Notes: generated by a model not told the origin, from the sequence alone. 64,000 nucleotides of DNA from Nocardioides houyundeii (GCF_002865585.1 NZ_CP025581.1:1612001-1676000); one strand, 5' to 3'. Counted from the stretch's first letter, positions 47,896-59,085 are shown. Numbers and translations are program-made.

Positions 47896-50169
47896 TCACC
47901 CCGGGGGCGGCGCCTGGCCCCGTGCGGCGACGGGCTCCAGCCGGACGATGATGCTCTTCGAGGCGGGCTCGTTGCTGATCGCGTCCACGTTGTCCAACGG
48001 GACCAGCACGTTGGTCTCGGGGTAGTAGGCGGCCGCGCAGCCGCGGGGGGTCGGATAGGAGACGAGCTCGTAGTCGGCCGCGCGGCGCTCCACGTCGTCG
48101 GGCCACACCGACACCACGTCGACACGGTCCCGCTCGGCGAGGCCGAGCTCGGCGAGATCCTCGGGGTTGACCATCACCACCCGACGGGTGCCGTGGATCC
48201 CTCGGTAGCGGTCGTTGCTGGTGTACGGAACGGTGTTCCACTGGTCGTGGGAGCGCAGCGTCTGCAGCACCAGATGGCCCTCGGGTGCCCTCGGGGCTTC
48301 GCCGGCGTTGCGGGTGAACACCGCCTTGCCCACCGGGGTGGCAAAGACTCCTTCGTTGACCGGGTTGGGCAGGGGGATGCCGCCGGGGCGGACGACGCGG
48401 GCGTTGAAGTCGTGGAAGCCGGGTACGACGCGTGAGATCCGGTCCCGGATGGTCCCGTAGTCGGCCTCGAAGGTCTCCCACGGGATGTCGTGCCTGGACC
48501 CGATGGTCTGCCGCGCGAGCCGGCTCAGGATGGCGACCTCGCTGAGCAGCAGGCGTGAGGCCGGTTCCAGCCGCCCCCGGGAGGTGTGCACCTCGCTCAT
48601 GGAGTTCTCGACGGTCACGAACTGCTCTCCGGTGGCCTGGATGTCGTGCTCGGTCCGCCCGAGCGTCGGCAGGATGAGCGCGGTGTCCCCGCAGACCACG
48701 TGGGAACGGTTGAGCTTGGTCGAGACGTGCGCGGTGAGCCGACACCGTCGCAGGGCCTCCTCGGTGAAGTTGCTGTCCGGGGCGGCGCGGACGAAGTTGC
48801 CCGCCACGCCCATGAAGACCTTCACCCGGCGCTCGTGCATGGCGCGGATGGCGTTCACCGAGTCGAGCCCGTGGTGCCGTGGGGGCTCGAAGCCGAACTC
48901 CTGCTGAAGCGAGTCGAGGAACCCTTCGGGCATCTTCTCCCAGATCCCCATCGTGCGGTCGCCCTGGACGTTGCTGTGCCCCCGCACCGGGCACGCCCCG
49001 GCTCCTGCCTTGCCGAGGTTGCCGCGCAACATCAGGAAGTTCACGATCTCGCGGATCGTGGGGACAGCATGGCGGTGCTGGGTGAGGCCCATCGCCCAGC
49101 AGACGATGACCCGGTCGCTGCACAGCACCTCGTCGCGGACCGCCTCGATCTCCTCGCGGGTCAGGCCCGTGTCGGCGAGGACCTGGGACCACTCGGTCGC
49201 CCGGACGTGCTGGCTGAACTCCTCGAACCCGACAGTGCTGGCGTCGATGAACTCCTGGTCCAGGACCGTGCCCGGCGCCGCGTCCTCCGCCTCGAGCAGC
49301 AGCCGGTTCAGGGCCCGGAAGAGTGCGAGGTCGCCACCGAGGCGGATCTGCAGGAGGCGGTCGGCGATCTGCACGCCCCGCCCGACCACACCGCGCGGCT
49401 TCTGGGGGTTCTTGAACCGCAGCAGGCCGGCCTCGGGCAGCGGGTTGACGGCGATGATGCGACCACCGTTGAGCTTCGTCTGCTCCAGCGCGGACAGCTG
49501 TCGGGGATGGTTGGTTCCGGGGTTCTGTCCCACCACGAGGACGAGGTCGGCGTGCTCGAGGTCGAGCAGGGTCACCGTGCCCTTGCCGATGCCGAGGGTC
49601 TCGTGCAGAGCGGACCCGCTGGACTCGTGGCACAGGTTGCTGCAGTCCGGCAGGTTGTTGGTGCCCAGGGCCCGGGCGAAGAGCTGCAGGAGGAACGCAG
49701 CCTCGTTGCTGACCCGGCCGGAGGTGTAGAAGGCGGCTTCGTCGGGGGAGTCCAGGGAGTTGAGCTCGTCGGCGAGCAGGCGGAGGGCGTCGTGCCAGCT
49801 GATCGGCTCGTAGTGCTCAGCGCCCGGCCGCTTCACCATCGGCTCGGTGAGGCGACCCTGCTGGTTCAGCCACTCGTCGGACCGCTGGCCAAGCTCCGCG
49901 ACGGTGTGGCGACGGAAGAAGTCGGGGGTGACCCGTCGCGTGGTCGCCTCGTCGTTGATGTGCTTCGCGCCGTTCTCGCAGTACTCGTTCTTGTGCCGTT
50001 GACCCGGCGCTGGGTCTGGCCACGCGCAGCCCGGGCAGTCGATGCCGTCGACCTGGTTCATCGTCAACAGCGTCAGCGCCGTCCTCCGCGGGGAGGTCTG
50101 GTCGAGCGAGTACTCCAGGGCGTGGGTGACGGCCGGCACCCCGGCCGCCCATTCCTTGGGTGGGGTCAC
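47896..50169 (-). CDS. FdhF/YdeP family molybdopterin oxidoreductase
   Basis: Molybdenum-cofactor oxidoreductase of the YdeP branch of the formate dehydrogenase alpha family, 757 residues from the GTG at 50169, chosen because GAGGAG lies six bases before it; ATG 50211 would add 14 residues. GIDCPGCAWPDP is the YdeP N-terminal cysteine motif in place of the usual four-Cys cluster. TSGRVSNEAAFLLQLFARA, CHESSGSALHETLGIGKGT and GQNPGTNHPR bind the cofactor. Substrate unknown; in E. coli YdeP is linked to acid resistance. No electron-transfer subunits are adjacent. Confidence 0.9.
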   Translation of the reverse strand: MTPPKEWAAGVPAVTHALEYSLDQTSPRRTALTLLTMNQVDGIDCPGCAWPDPAPGQRHKNEYCENGAKHINDEATTRRVTPDFFRRHTVAELGQRSDEWLNQQGRLTEPMVKRPGAEHYEPISWHDALRLLADELNSLDSPDEAAFYTSGRVSNEAAFLLQLFARALGTNNLPDCSNLCHESSGSALHETLGIGKGTVTLLDLEHADLVLVVGQNPGTNHPRQLSALEQTKLNGGRIIAVNPLPEAGLLRFKNPQKPRGVVGRGVQIADRLLQIRLGGDLALFRALNRLLLEAEDAAPGTVLDQEFIDASTVGFEEFSQHVRATEWSQVLADTGLTREEIEAVRDEVLCSDRVIVCWAMGLTQHRHAVPTIREIVNFLMLRGNLGKAGAGACPVRGHSNVQGDRTMGIWEKMPEGFLDSLQQEFGFEPPRHHGLDSVNAIRAMHERRVKVFMGVAGNFVRAAPDSNFTEEALRRCRLTAHVSTKLNRSHVVCGDTALILPTLGRTEHDIQATGEQFVTVENSMSEVHTSRGRLEPASRLLLSEVAILSRLARQTIGSRHDIPWETFEADYGTIRDRISRVVPGFHDFNARVVRPGGIPLPNPVNEGVFATPVGKAVFTRNAGEAPRAPEGHLVLQTLRSHDQWNTVPYTSNDRYRGIHGTRRVVMVNPEDLAELGLAERDRVDVVSVWPDDVERRAADYELVSYPTPRGCAAAYYPETNVLVPLDNVDAISNEPASKSIIVRLEPVAARGQAPPPG

Positions 50170-50266
50170 CGACAGCTCCTCGTTCGGTTCCTCCTCCGGT
50201 GATCTCCTCATGGTCGTGCGCCGCCTCTCGCCGATGGGTGACCCGTGTGCTCTGCGCCGCCGGTCC

Positions 50267-50773
50267 TCAGCCGTGCGGCCATCCGGGAGTGCTCGGGGAC
50301 GCGTCGTAGGTGTGCTGCACGCGTCCGTCGCGGATCGTGCCGCGCCAGGTCTCGCCCGCCTCGCCCATGCCCTCGATGAACTCCTTGAAGTGCCCGAGCT
50401 CGGACCGGATCAGGCGCTGCACGGCCGGCACGATCGCCGCACCCGTGAGCCGTCGTGGCTCGAAGCGCAGCTCCACCCGCACCGAGGTGAGGTCGGGCTC
50501 CAGCTCCTGGAAGGTGACCTGGCCCTCGTGGCGCAAGCGGCGGTCCAGGCCGCGCCACGCCACGAGCGAGTCGGGATGCTGCTCCAGGGTCTCGGCGTAG
50601 TACGCGCGCCGCAGCGGGCCGTACCCCAGGATCCATCGGGTGATGGCGGGCCGCTCCTGGTGGACCTCCTTCACCACCGACATGAACCGGGGGAAGGTCT
50701 CGTACTGCGTCCACTGGTCGTACGCGGTCCGCAGCGGAACCGCGACCTGCACCGCTTCGACGATGGCACCCAT
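50267..50773 (-). CDS. SRPBCC family protein (polyketide cyclase/START-like)
   Basis: 168-residue hydrophobic-pocket protein. VEAVQVAVPLRTAYDQWTQY and ETFPRFMSVVKEVHQ are typical SRPBCC openings. ATG 50773 is preferred because homology starts there and TACCGT (50785-50780) lies six bases before it; the frame is open further upstream. Ligand unknown. It follows the YdeP start by about 50-100 bp but is transcribed toward it in the same direction. Confidence 0.83.
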   Translation of the reverse strand: MGAIVEAVQVAVPLRTAYDQWTQYETFPRFMSVVKEVHQERPAITRWILGYGPLRRAYYAETLEQHPDSLVAWRGLDRRLRHEGQVTFQELEPDLTSVRVELRFEPRRLTGAAIVPAVQRLIRSELGHFKEFIEGMGEAGETWRGTIRDGRVQHTYDASPSTPGWPHG

Positions 50774-50852
50774 GAGCCGACGGTAGCCCTCAGGCCGCTG
50801 CGGCACAGGGGCCAAATGACCCGGGACCGGCCCCCGAGGTGTCCCCGCCTCC

Positions 50853-51488
50853 TCAGGGGCTCGGCACGTCGGTGAGCGGTGACGTGGCCCGCGCGGCGCG
50901 GACACAGGCGGCGACGAGACGGGGGAGGTCCGCGCGCGGCACGAGACGGGCCAGGTCCTGCGCCGAGGTCGGCAGGCCGAGGCGCTGGGCGCCGCGGGCG
51001 GCGAGGTCGTCGGCGTACGGCGCGACGTCGGGCCACGCGAACTGGACCTCGCGGAGGAAGATCGCCGCGCCGGCCGGGCCGATCCCGGTGAACTCCTGCA
51101 GGGCGGCCGCGAGCGTGGTGTTGTCCTCGCAGCGCTCGTGCATCCGGCGCAGGTCGCCGGCGTGGTCGCCGAGCACCTTGAGGGCCAGCTGGCCGAGCTG
51201 GCCGGCCGTGCGCTCGTCGTAGCGTCGGTAGCCGCCGCGACCGAGCGCGGCGACCAGCGACCGGCGAGGGAGGTCGCGGGTGCGCGGGGGCGTGGTGCAG
51301 CCGGCAGCGAACAGCTCGCGGGCGGTGGCCACTGCGACCTCCGAGCGGATCCGCGCCGAGAGCAGCAGGCTGAGCACGAGCAGCTGCCACAGGGGCGCGG
51401 GCTCGTCCTCCAGGGCGATGCCCGCGGCCTCGGCGTACGTCGTGCCGTGGCGGGTGAGGAGGGCCTGGACCACGTCAGCGTCGCTCAT
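50853..51488 (-). CDS. Endonuclease III-like HhH protein
   Basis: 211-residue all-helical protein. LWQLLVLSLLLSARIRSEVA and the helix-hairpin-helix EFTGIGPAGAAIFLREVQ resemble the DNA glycosylase fold, but the catalytic Lys of endonuclease III and the iron-sulfur cysteines are not evident, so activity is uncertain. Family name in databases may simply be endonuclease. Located 200 bp from, and divergent to, aconitase. Confidence 0.72.
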   Translation of the reverse strand: MSDADVVQALLTRHGTTYAEAAGIALEDEPAPLWQLLVLSLLLSARIRSEVAVATARELFAAGCTTPPRTRDLPRRSLVAALGRGGYRRYDERTAGQLGQLALKVLGDHAGDLRRMHERCEDNTTLAAALQEFTGIGPAGAAIFLREVQFAWPDVAPYADDLAARGAQRLGLPTSAQDLARLVPRADLPRLVAACVRAARATSPLTDVPSP

Positions 51489-51562
51489 GGCGGGACCTGT
51501 ACCCAGCCCCGGCGTGGATCACTGGTGGCACGGCGTCCAGCGAGCGGCCGTCGGCTGGTGTA

Positions 51563-51576
51563 TCTTGACGTCAAGA
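51563..51576. promoter_or_regulatory. Palindromic operator/promoter element upstream of acnA
   Basis: TCTTGACGTCAAGA is a perfect 14-bp palindrome in an A/T-rich patch (continuing GATATTCT), 115 bp before the acnA start. It overlaps TTGACG, which could be a -35. Its symmetry suggests a dimeric repressor site. Confidence 0.55.
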
Positions 51577-51678
51577 GATATTCTCGGGTTGCACCGGTCC
51601 GAGTTAGGCAGCCCTGTCTTCCCGCGTACGGGAGGGCGGCGGCAAGATGGACCGTGAGACACCCACAATCCCCGGTAG

Positions 51679-54501
<2,823 letters not shown>

Positions 54502-54516
54502 TCGATCCGCCTCACC

Positions 54517-54560
54517 ACGACGAGGCCGGCCGCGAGACTTCTCGCGGCCGGCCTCGTCGT
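54517..54560. terminator. 20-bp perfect hairpin terminator
   Basis: Bases 54517-54536 and 54541-54560 are perfectly complementary around an ACTT loop, between the convergent acnA and oxidoreductase genes. No T run. Probably a two-way terminator. Confidence 0.85.
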
Positions 54561-54570
54561 GCGTCCGGGC

Positions 54571-55842
54571 TCAGCGGAGCACGCGCGTCCGCTCGTCGGC
54601 CGCGGCCTCCGCAGCGGTGGCCACCACCCCGGCCAGTGCCACCGCCTGGGCACGCAGGTCGGGGATCGCTGCGACCTCCCACTCCAGCCCCCTTGCGCGC
54701 CGACCCGAGCCAGAACAGGTCGGTGAGCACCTCCTCGTCGTCCGCCACCGGGTGGCCGGGCTGCACCAGGTCGACCCCCAGACCCAGCCGGTGGGGACGG
54801 ACCAGGCCGCGTTCGAGCATGGCGTCGACCAGCGGGTTCCAGCCCCGCGTGGGCACGGGCCGCGGTCCGGTGCAGTTGAGGACCAGGTCGAACTCGCCCG
54901 GGGAGACCTCCGGCACTGTGCGGACCACCAGCGTGCCGTTGTCGCGCAGCCGGGTCAGGTGGTGCGACATCGCCGGCGACATCCGGTGCCGGTGCAAGTC
55001 CCAGCCGTGGGCGTAGGTGCTGGCGAAGCGGGACTGGTCCTCGGGTTCCAGCCCGGCCCACAGCTGGTTGGCGAACCCGCGGACGCCGTCCACCGCGTCT
55101 CGCCAGTCGCTGCCGTCAGTGGGCTCGACCACGTGTGCCGCGGGCAGCCTGCCCCGGCGGGAGGCGGCCACCAGCTCGCCCCGGGGCAGCAGGTGCTCGA
55201 GCTCCACCGCCAGGTCCAGCATCGTCAACCCGGTGCCGAGCAGCAGCACCCGTCGTACGCCGGCCAGGGCGGGGCGCCAGTCGGCGGTCCAGGGGTCGGC
55301 GACGAATCGGTCGCCCAGCTCCTGCTGCAGGTGGGGCTGTGGGTGCGCGGGAGGGTTGCCCAGGGCCAGGACCACCTTGTCGGCCGGGATCGCGGAGCCT
55401 GAGGCGAGCACGGTCTGCCACCCCTCCTCGGTGCGGTGCAGGTCGATCGCCTGATCCCGGACCCGGCGTAGCGAGGAGCCGTCGGGCACCGCCACCTCGT
55501 CGAGCACCGAGGTGAGGTACTGCCCGTAGACCTTGCGCGTCGGGAAGGATCGGGCGCCCAGGTCCATGCCTCGGGCCGCGCACCAGCGGATCAGGTGCCC
55601 GGGGTCCCCGTCCACGGCGCTGAGGCGCTCGGCGAAGTTGTTGACGGTGTGCCTGGGGTGGTCGGTCCGGTAGGCCAGGCCCGGCCCGACGCCGGGGAGC
55701 GCTCGACCAGGTGCACGTCGACCGGTGCTGCCGGGGTGGCGCGCTGGAAGAGGTGGAGCGCGGCGATCACCGCGGCGGCGCCGCCACCCACGACCACGAC
55801 CTGGAGGGGCTGTCGCCGGGTGCTGGAGCGGAGGATGGTCAT
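54571..55842 (-). pseudogene. FAD/NAD(P)-binding oxidoreductase with two one-base shifts
   Basis: About 424 codons. The N-terminus (ATG 55842) has the FAD motif VVVVGGGAAAVIAALHLF and LVERSP; the rest continues in another frame as GPGLAYRTDHPRHTVNNFAE through RVLLLGTGLTMLDLAVELE (second nucleotide fold) to LTDLFWLGSARKG, then shifts back to LEWEVAAIPDLRAQAVALAG. Restoring one G at 55693-55694 and removing one from the run at 54688-54692 gives a full protein of the FAD-NAD(P)-binding family (often next to a MarR regulator; role unknown). Sequence errors or recent decay are both possible; two opposite shifts in G/C runs favour errors. Confidence 0.75.
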
Positions 55843-55872
55843 GGGGTCTCCCACCGGCTTCCCGGCATCGTC

Positions 55873-55893
55873 AGTTGATATTGTCGATCAACT
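55873..55893. promoter_or_regulatory. AT-rich inverted repeat between divergent genes
   Basis: AGTTGAT-attgtcg-ATCAACT lies between the oxidoreductase and thiamine-binding genes. The 7-7-7 layout is typical of MarR/TetR-class operators. The patch is unusually A/T-rich for this chromosome and likely overlaps the oxidoreductase promoter. Confidence 0.55.
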
Positions 55894-55938
55894 TACTACA
55901 CAAAGGGGGATGGGCGGCGCAGCGCTACCGTGGCGTCC

Positions 55939-56082
55939 ATGATCGTCGCCATCAGCATCAGTCCCGCCAGCACGGAAGCGACCGGAGGGGTGGCCGCCGC
56001 GGTGGCCGAGGCGGTCCAGGTGATCCGCGACTCGGGTCTGCCGTGCGAGACCAACTCCATGTTCACCAACATCGAGGGGTAG
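55939..56082 (+). pseudogene. Thiamine-binding protein (MTH1187/YqgV family), truncated at the element junction
   Basis: The chromosomal copy of a roughly 100-residue family. It starts MIVAISISPASTEATGG with TACCGT (55926-55931) seven bases upstream and is normal up to NSMFTNIEG, then hits TAG at 56080-56082. Family members continue there with a Trp and a second beta-alpha unit, seen intact in the homologue at 56132 (FTTLEGTWAECFGVIRRA). The break is abrupt and coincides with a change in gene style, so I read it as insertion of an element at about 56075-56082. The 3' remainder should lie at the other end of the element. Confidence 0.78.
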
Positions 56083-56131
56083 TGGGTAACGAAGCACATC
56101 GCACGTCAACGTCTACCGAAGGGGTCAGAAC

Positions 56132-56437
56132 ATGCTCGTAGCCTTCTCAGTCGCACCGAGCGGGACAGGCCGAGACAACGGTTCCGTCGCCGATGCCGTC
56201 GCGGCGGCCGTGCGGGTTGTCCGCGAGTCGGGCCTTCCGAATAGGACGGACGCGATGTTCACGACGCTCGAAGGAACGTGGGCGGAGTGCTTCGGGGTGA
56301 TTCGCCGAGCCACGCAGGCCGTAGAACCGTACGGGTCGAGGATCTCCCTCATCATCAAGGCCGACATTCGTCCCGGCTACGAGGGCGAACTCGACGCCAA
56401 GGTCGCGAGGCTCGAAGCGGCACTAGCCGAGGAGTAG
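56132..56437 (+). CDS. Thiamine-binding protein (MTH1187/YqgV family), element-borne copy
   Basis: 101-residue complete member of the family: MLVAFSVAPSGTGRDNGSVA, then VRESGLPNRTDAMFTTLEG, TWAECFGVIRRATQAVEPYG and ADIRPGYEGELDAKVARLEA. It is clearly a different sequence from the truncated chromosomal copy (for example FSVAPSGTG against ISISPASTE), so it was not made by duplication of the host gene. GAAGGGG lies before the ATG. It sits 50 bp inside the junction and probably replaces the function lost by integration. Family proteins bind thiamine or related ligands; the cellular role is poorly known. Confidence 0.8.
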   Translation: MLVAFSVAPSGTGRDNGSVADAVAAAVRVVRESGLPNRTDAMFTTLEGTWAECFGVIRRATQAVEPYGSRISLIIKADIRPGYEGELDAKVARLEAALAEE

Positions 56438-56439
56438 CG

Positions 56440-56637
56440 ATGCTGACCGAGGCCTCGCAGCGCGAGACCGGATCGCCGCATCGGGTGCCCGGGTTGGCGA
56501 GGTCATCGAACGGCGCTCACCGCAGCAAGGAGAACATGGCTAGGCGGCCTGCCGAGAGAACTTTCAGGTCAAGTCTCCCAGGGTCGTTGAGCGGAGTCGA
56601 GCACGGTGCCGTTCTAAGGGGAGCACATGCGCGATAG
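56440..56637 (+). CDS. Short hypothetical ORF
   Basis: 65 codons starting 2 bases after the previous stop (MLTEASQRETGSPHRVPG). An internal ATG at 56536 has AAGGAG just before it and would give 33 residues. No recognised domain; it overlaps the start of the next gene by 11 bases. It may be a remnant or a real small protein. Confidence 0.3.
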   Translation: MLTEASQRETGSPHRVPGLARSSNGAHRSKENMARRPAERTFRSSLPGSLSGVEHGAVLRGAHAR

Positions 56638-57019
56638 TGGACACATGACTCGCCTGATTGACGCAACCATGAACCGCCGAGCCCATGACGTCGCGTTCAC
56701 GTGGAAGGTGGAGGGGGATCTGGAGGTCGCCGCGAGCCCGTGGCTCTTGTCCTTCGACGTGATCGGCGGCGAGGACGGCCCCGCCCATCAGTTCGGTTTC
56801 CGGTTCCGGGACGGCAAGGTTGAAGAGCGGTTCTACTTCGACTTCGTGGAGGGGATGAACTACTACGTACCCGAGGTCCGCCCCCACCGGCTCGGCGACA
56901 CTTGGAAGGCCGTCTTCCCTGCGAGTGACGAGGTCGCCCGTGATGGCAAGTGGCGCGCTGCGCTCTCGTTCGACGAGCCGGACAACTCGAATGAGTCGAA
57001 CGTCGAGGGGACTTTTTAA
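56627..57019 (+). CDS. Hypothetical protein, first gene of a two-gene unit
   Basis: 130-residue soluble, beta-rich-looking protein (VAFTWKVEGDLEVAASPWLL, HQFGFRFRDGKVEERFYFDF, YYVPEVRPHRLGDTWKAVFP). GGGGAG five bases before ATG 56627 sets the start. No recognised family, signal peptide or membrane helix. Its stop is 2 bases before the next gene, so the two are surely co-translated. Confidence 0.65.
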   Translation: MRDSGHMTRLIDATMNRRAHDVAFTWKVEGDLEVAASPWLLSFDVIGGEDGPAHQFGFRFRDGKVEERFYFDFVEGMNYYVPEVRPHRLGDTWKAVFPASDEVARDGKWRAALSFDEPDNSNESNVEGTF

Positions 57020-57021
57020 CC

Positions 57022-57903
57022 GTGACCAACGAGGACCGTCCGGTATGGCGGCCGTTGGGCGCGCGCGACGCGACGACCGCGCATGAGTATGGCGCGCTCG
57101 CCGAGGGCGTTCCGGCATGGCTTGAGCGGTCCCTTTGGCGGTGGGCGATGGACCGGGGCGTCAGGAACTCAAACCTGCACCACAAGGCCGAGCGCCTGAT
57201 GAAGGTGAGCATCCCTCAGCGGCAGGGTGAGAACCCGTTCGCTGCGTACTGGGCCGCGGTAAGCGAGGACGACCGGGTCGCTCTTCTCGACTTCTTTCTG
57301 CACGATCTCGAAGAGACTGGCACCGAAGCGTACAAAGCCGGTGACACCCACGGAGCGCAGGAGATCGTCCGCACGGCCGAGCTGCTCGACAAGATGCTCA
57401 CCGAGGGCGGTTCGGTGTGGCAGGTCGCTTACGAGCCTTACTGGTGCCTCCAGCGGCGCGCGAACGAGACTACGCAATCGCTCGTGGACTTGGCGTCCTC
57501 GCCAGAGACCGACGCCGCGCGGAAGATCGCCTCGGCGTGGAACGCCCTATACCGTCACTCGCCGGACTATGACCGCGCCTACCGAGACGCGGTCCTGGCG
57601 GTCGAGGCGGTCGCCCTTCCGGTCACTGTCCCGAAGAACAAGCGAGGCACTCTGGGGAACGCCGTCGCACATATAGGTGACACGGTCGATCGCTGGACGG
57701 TTGGCGATCTCGACGCCGAGGAGCAAGCCTCGGGCGCGACGCTCCTCGCGATGCTACGGACGCTGTGGCATAACCAAGAGCGGCACGCGAAGCCGGACGG
57801 AACAATTTTGGACGTAACCCGCGCCGAGGCAGAGGCCGCCGTCTCGCTCGCGGTGGTGCTCGTTCACTGGTTTGCGACCGGTGCTGTGCGTCGCGTCGCG
57901 TAG
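57022..57903 (+). CDS. Hypothetical all-helical protein, possibly HEPN-like
   Basis: 293 residues from a GTG. The N-terminal half (WLERSLWRWAMDRG, HKAERLMKVSIP) and the middle are helical. The C-terminal block AVEAVALPVTVPKNKRGTLG ... LRTLWHNQERHAKPDG ... AEAAVSLAVVLVHWF resembles the C-terminal part of abortive-infection-type proteins, and RTLWHNQERH could supply the Arg and His of a HEPN RNase (R-x4-6-H like). This reading is inference; no family match is certain. A related C-terminal layout occurs in many uncharacterised actinobacterial proteins. Confidence 0.6.
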   Translation: MTNEDRPVWRPLGARDATTAHEYGALAEGVPAWLERSLWRWAMDRGVRNSNLHHKAERLMKVSIPQRQGENPFAAYWAAVSEDDRVALLDFFLHDLEETGTEAYKAGDTHGAQEIVRTAELLDKMLTEGGSVWQVAYEPYWCLQRRANETTQSLVDLASSPETDAARKIASAWNALYRHSPDYDRAYRDAVLAVEAVALPVTVPKNKRGTLGNAVAHIGDTVDRWTVGDLDAEEQASGATLLAMLRTLWHNQERHAKPDGTILDVTRAEAEAAVSLAVVLVHWFATGAVRRVA

Positions 57904-57941
57904 GTCGCCCACGCGCGGCTAGCCAGATTATTGTCCCAGGC

Positions 57942-58100
57942 GTGACCATCACGAGCGGAGACTTCTTCATCCTCCGAACGTCCCGGACGCCCCGAACGCC
58001 GTGGGACACCGCTACCGAGGAACTGGACCGGGATCGCCTGACGGCACTGATCGACCGCCCGGACCCGGCACACGCGATGTGGAAGTCGCTCTCGCTCTAA
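57942..58100 (+). CDS. Short ORF, probably the first fragment of a broken gene
   Basis: 52 codons from a GTG (VTITSGDFFILRTSRTPRTP ... PAHAMWKSLSL). Its TAA overlaps the ATG of the next ORF (TAATG), so it is either coupled to it or once formed the N-terminus of one longer protein. No recognised domain. Confidence 0.4.
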   Translation: MTITSGDFFILRTSRTPRTPWDTATEELDRDRLTALIDRPDPAHAMWKSLSL

Positions 58101-58773
58101 TGGATCTCGTGCGCGACGACCTGACCAACTCGGGCACGGAAGGCAGCGGGAAAGGCAGCCTCAACGACGACGACATGCGCCTCGCCGTGCGTGCGCTTCA
58201 GAGCGTGACCGCGCGGACCGGGTACGAGTTCAAGTTGCCCTTTCGCGACCACACGAGTTGGCGCGCTTGGGGGCTCCGCAACAACGCTCACGGCAGTTGG
58301 CAGGCACGGAGACATCTCCTGAGAGGCTTGTTCGAGGAGCGATACGCTGCGTTTGATGAGTGCCCAGGAGGGCGCGCGCTCCGCTCGTCACTCGTCGAAG
58401 CGATCTCGCTTCACGAGCGGCTGGGGTGGCGGGAGATCGGCACGGAGATCGGCGAACTTCGACGGCACTTCCGAGCGGCCAGAACGCCGCAGGACTACCG
58501 AGCGGTCGGCATCGACTGCGTTCACGTCACCGAGGCTCTCAGTCGGAAGGTCTACGACCACGGCTCGCACATGCCGGACGGCTAGGACGAGCCACCCCCC
58601 TCCCAGACGAAGACGCGACCTGACCGATTCGTCACGGTGCAGTTGCCCGGCTCTGACAGCGGCCCTTCGGAAGTTCGCTCGCGCGTCGATCGAATTCGCC
58701 CAAGCCGTGAAGCACTCCGGTACACCGACCCGCACCGAGGTCGGGATCCTCGCGGAGGCGCGGCTCACATAAC
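58100..58773 (+). pseudogene. Hypothetical gene with in-frame stop and frameshift
   Basis: The first 161 codons (MDLVRDDLTNSGTEGSG ... ALSRKVYDHGSHMPDG) end at TAG 58583-58585. Codon use stays good beyond it: DEPPPSQTKTRPDRFVTVQL continues in the same frame, and after a one-base shift near 58660 the sequence AALRKFARASIEFAQAVKHS and GTPTRTEVGILAEARLT runs to TAA at 58771. The pieces read as one protein of roughly 220 residues that has decayed, or carries sequence errors. Helical, no recognised family. A 52-codon ORF directly upstream may be its N-terminus. Confidence 0.5.
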
Positions 58774-58879
58774 GATCTGATCGCGTAAGACGCCTCGCGG
58801 ACGCCCTTGACCTGCGATCGCGAGTCACGAAAGAAGACGGCCCGTTGCGGCGCCTCCCGATGCTCGGCAGGGCCGTCCC

Positions 58880-59026
58880 ATGACTCCCGGAGAGCACCTC
58901 GCAGCCCTCCTTGGCCCCGTCCTCGGCGAGCACTTCTCTGAGGTCGAGTTCGCCGACCTCGTGGACGAGATCCTCGACGACCTCGACCTCCGTATCGCCG
59001 GTCCGGCCGCTTCGGCGAGCGTGTAA
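58880..59026 (+). CDS. Small acidic hypothetical protein
   Basis: 48 residues (MTPGEHLAALLGPVLGEHFS, then DLVDEILDDLDLRIAG), strongly acidic, amphipathic helices. AGGG precedes the ATG and a clear hairpin terminator begins 6 bases after the stop, which supports a real gene. Function unknown. The 106 bp before it hold nothing recognisable. Confidence 0.5.
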   Translation: MTPGEHLAALLGPVLGEHFSEVEFADLVDEILDDLDLRIAGPAASASV

Positions 59027-59031
59027 ACGCC

Positions 59032-59077
59032 AAGAGCCCCGCTCCTCCGGCGTCGGCGCCAGAGGGGCGGGGCTCTT
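59032..59077. terminator. Hairpin terminator
   Basis: AAGAGCCCCGC (59032-59042) pairs with GCGGGGCTCTT (59067-59077), closing TCTTCTC on the plus strand. It ends the small-gene transcript and may also serve the minus-strand gene that stops at 59086. Confidence 0.75.
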
Positions 59078-59085
59078 CTCGTGTC

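Noticed and set aside
55860..56131. TPP riboswitch before the thiamine-binding genes
   Set aside because: No conserved THI-box words are present; the leader of the first copy is too short, and the second has only 49 bp.
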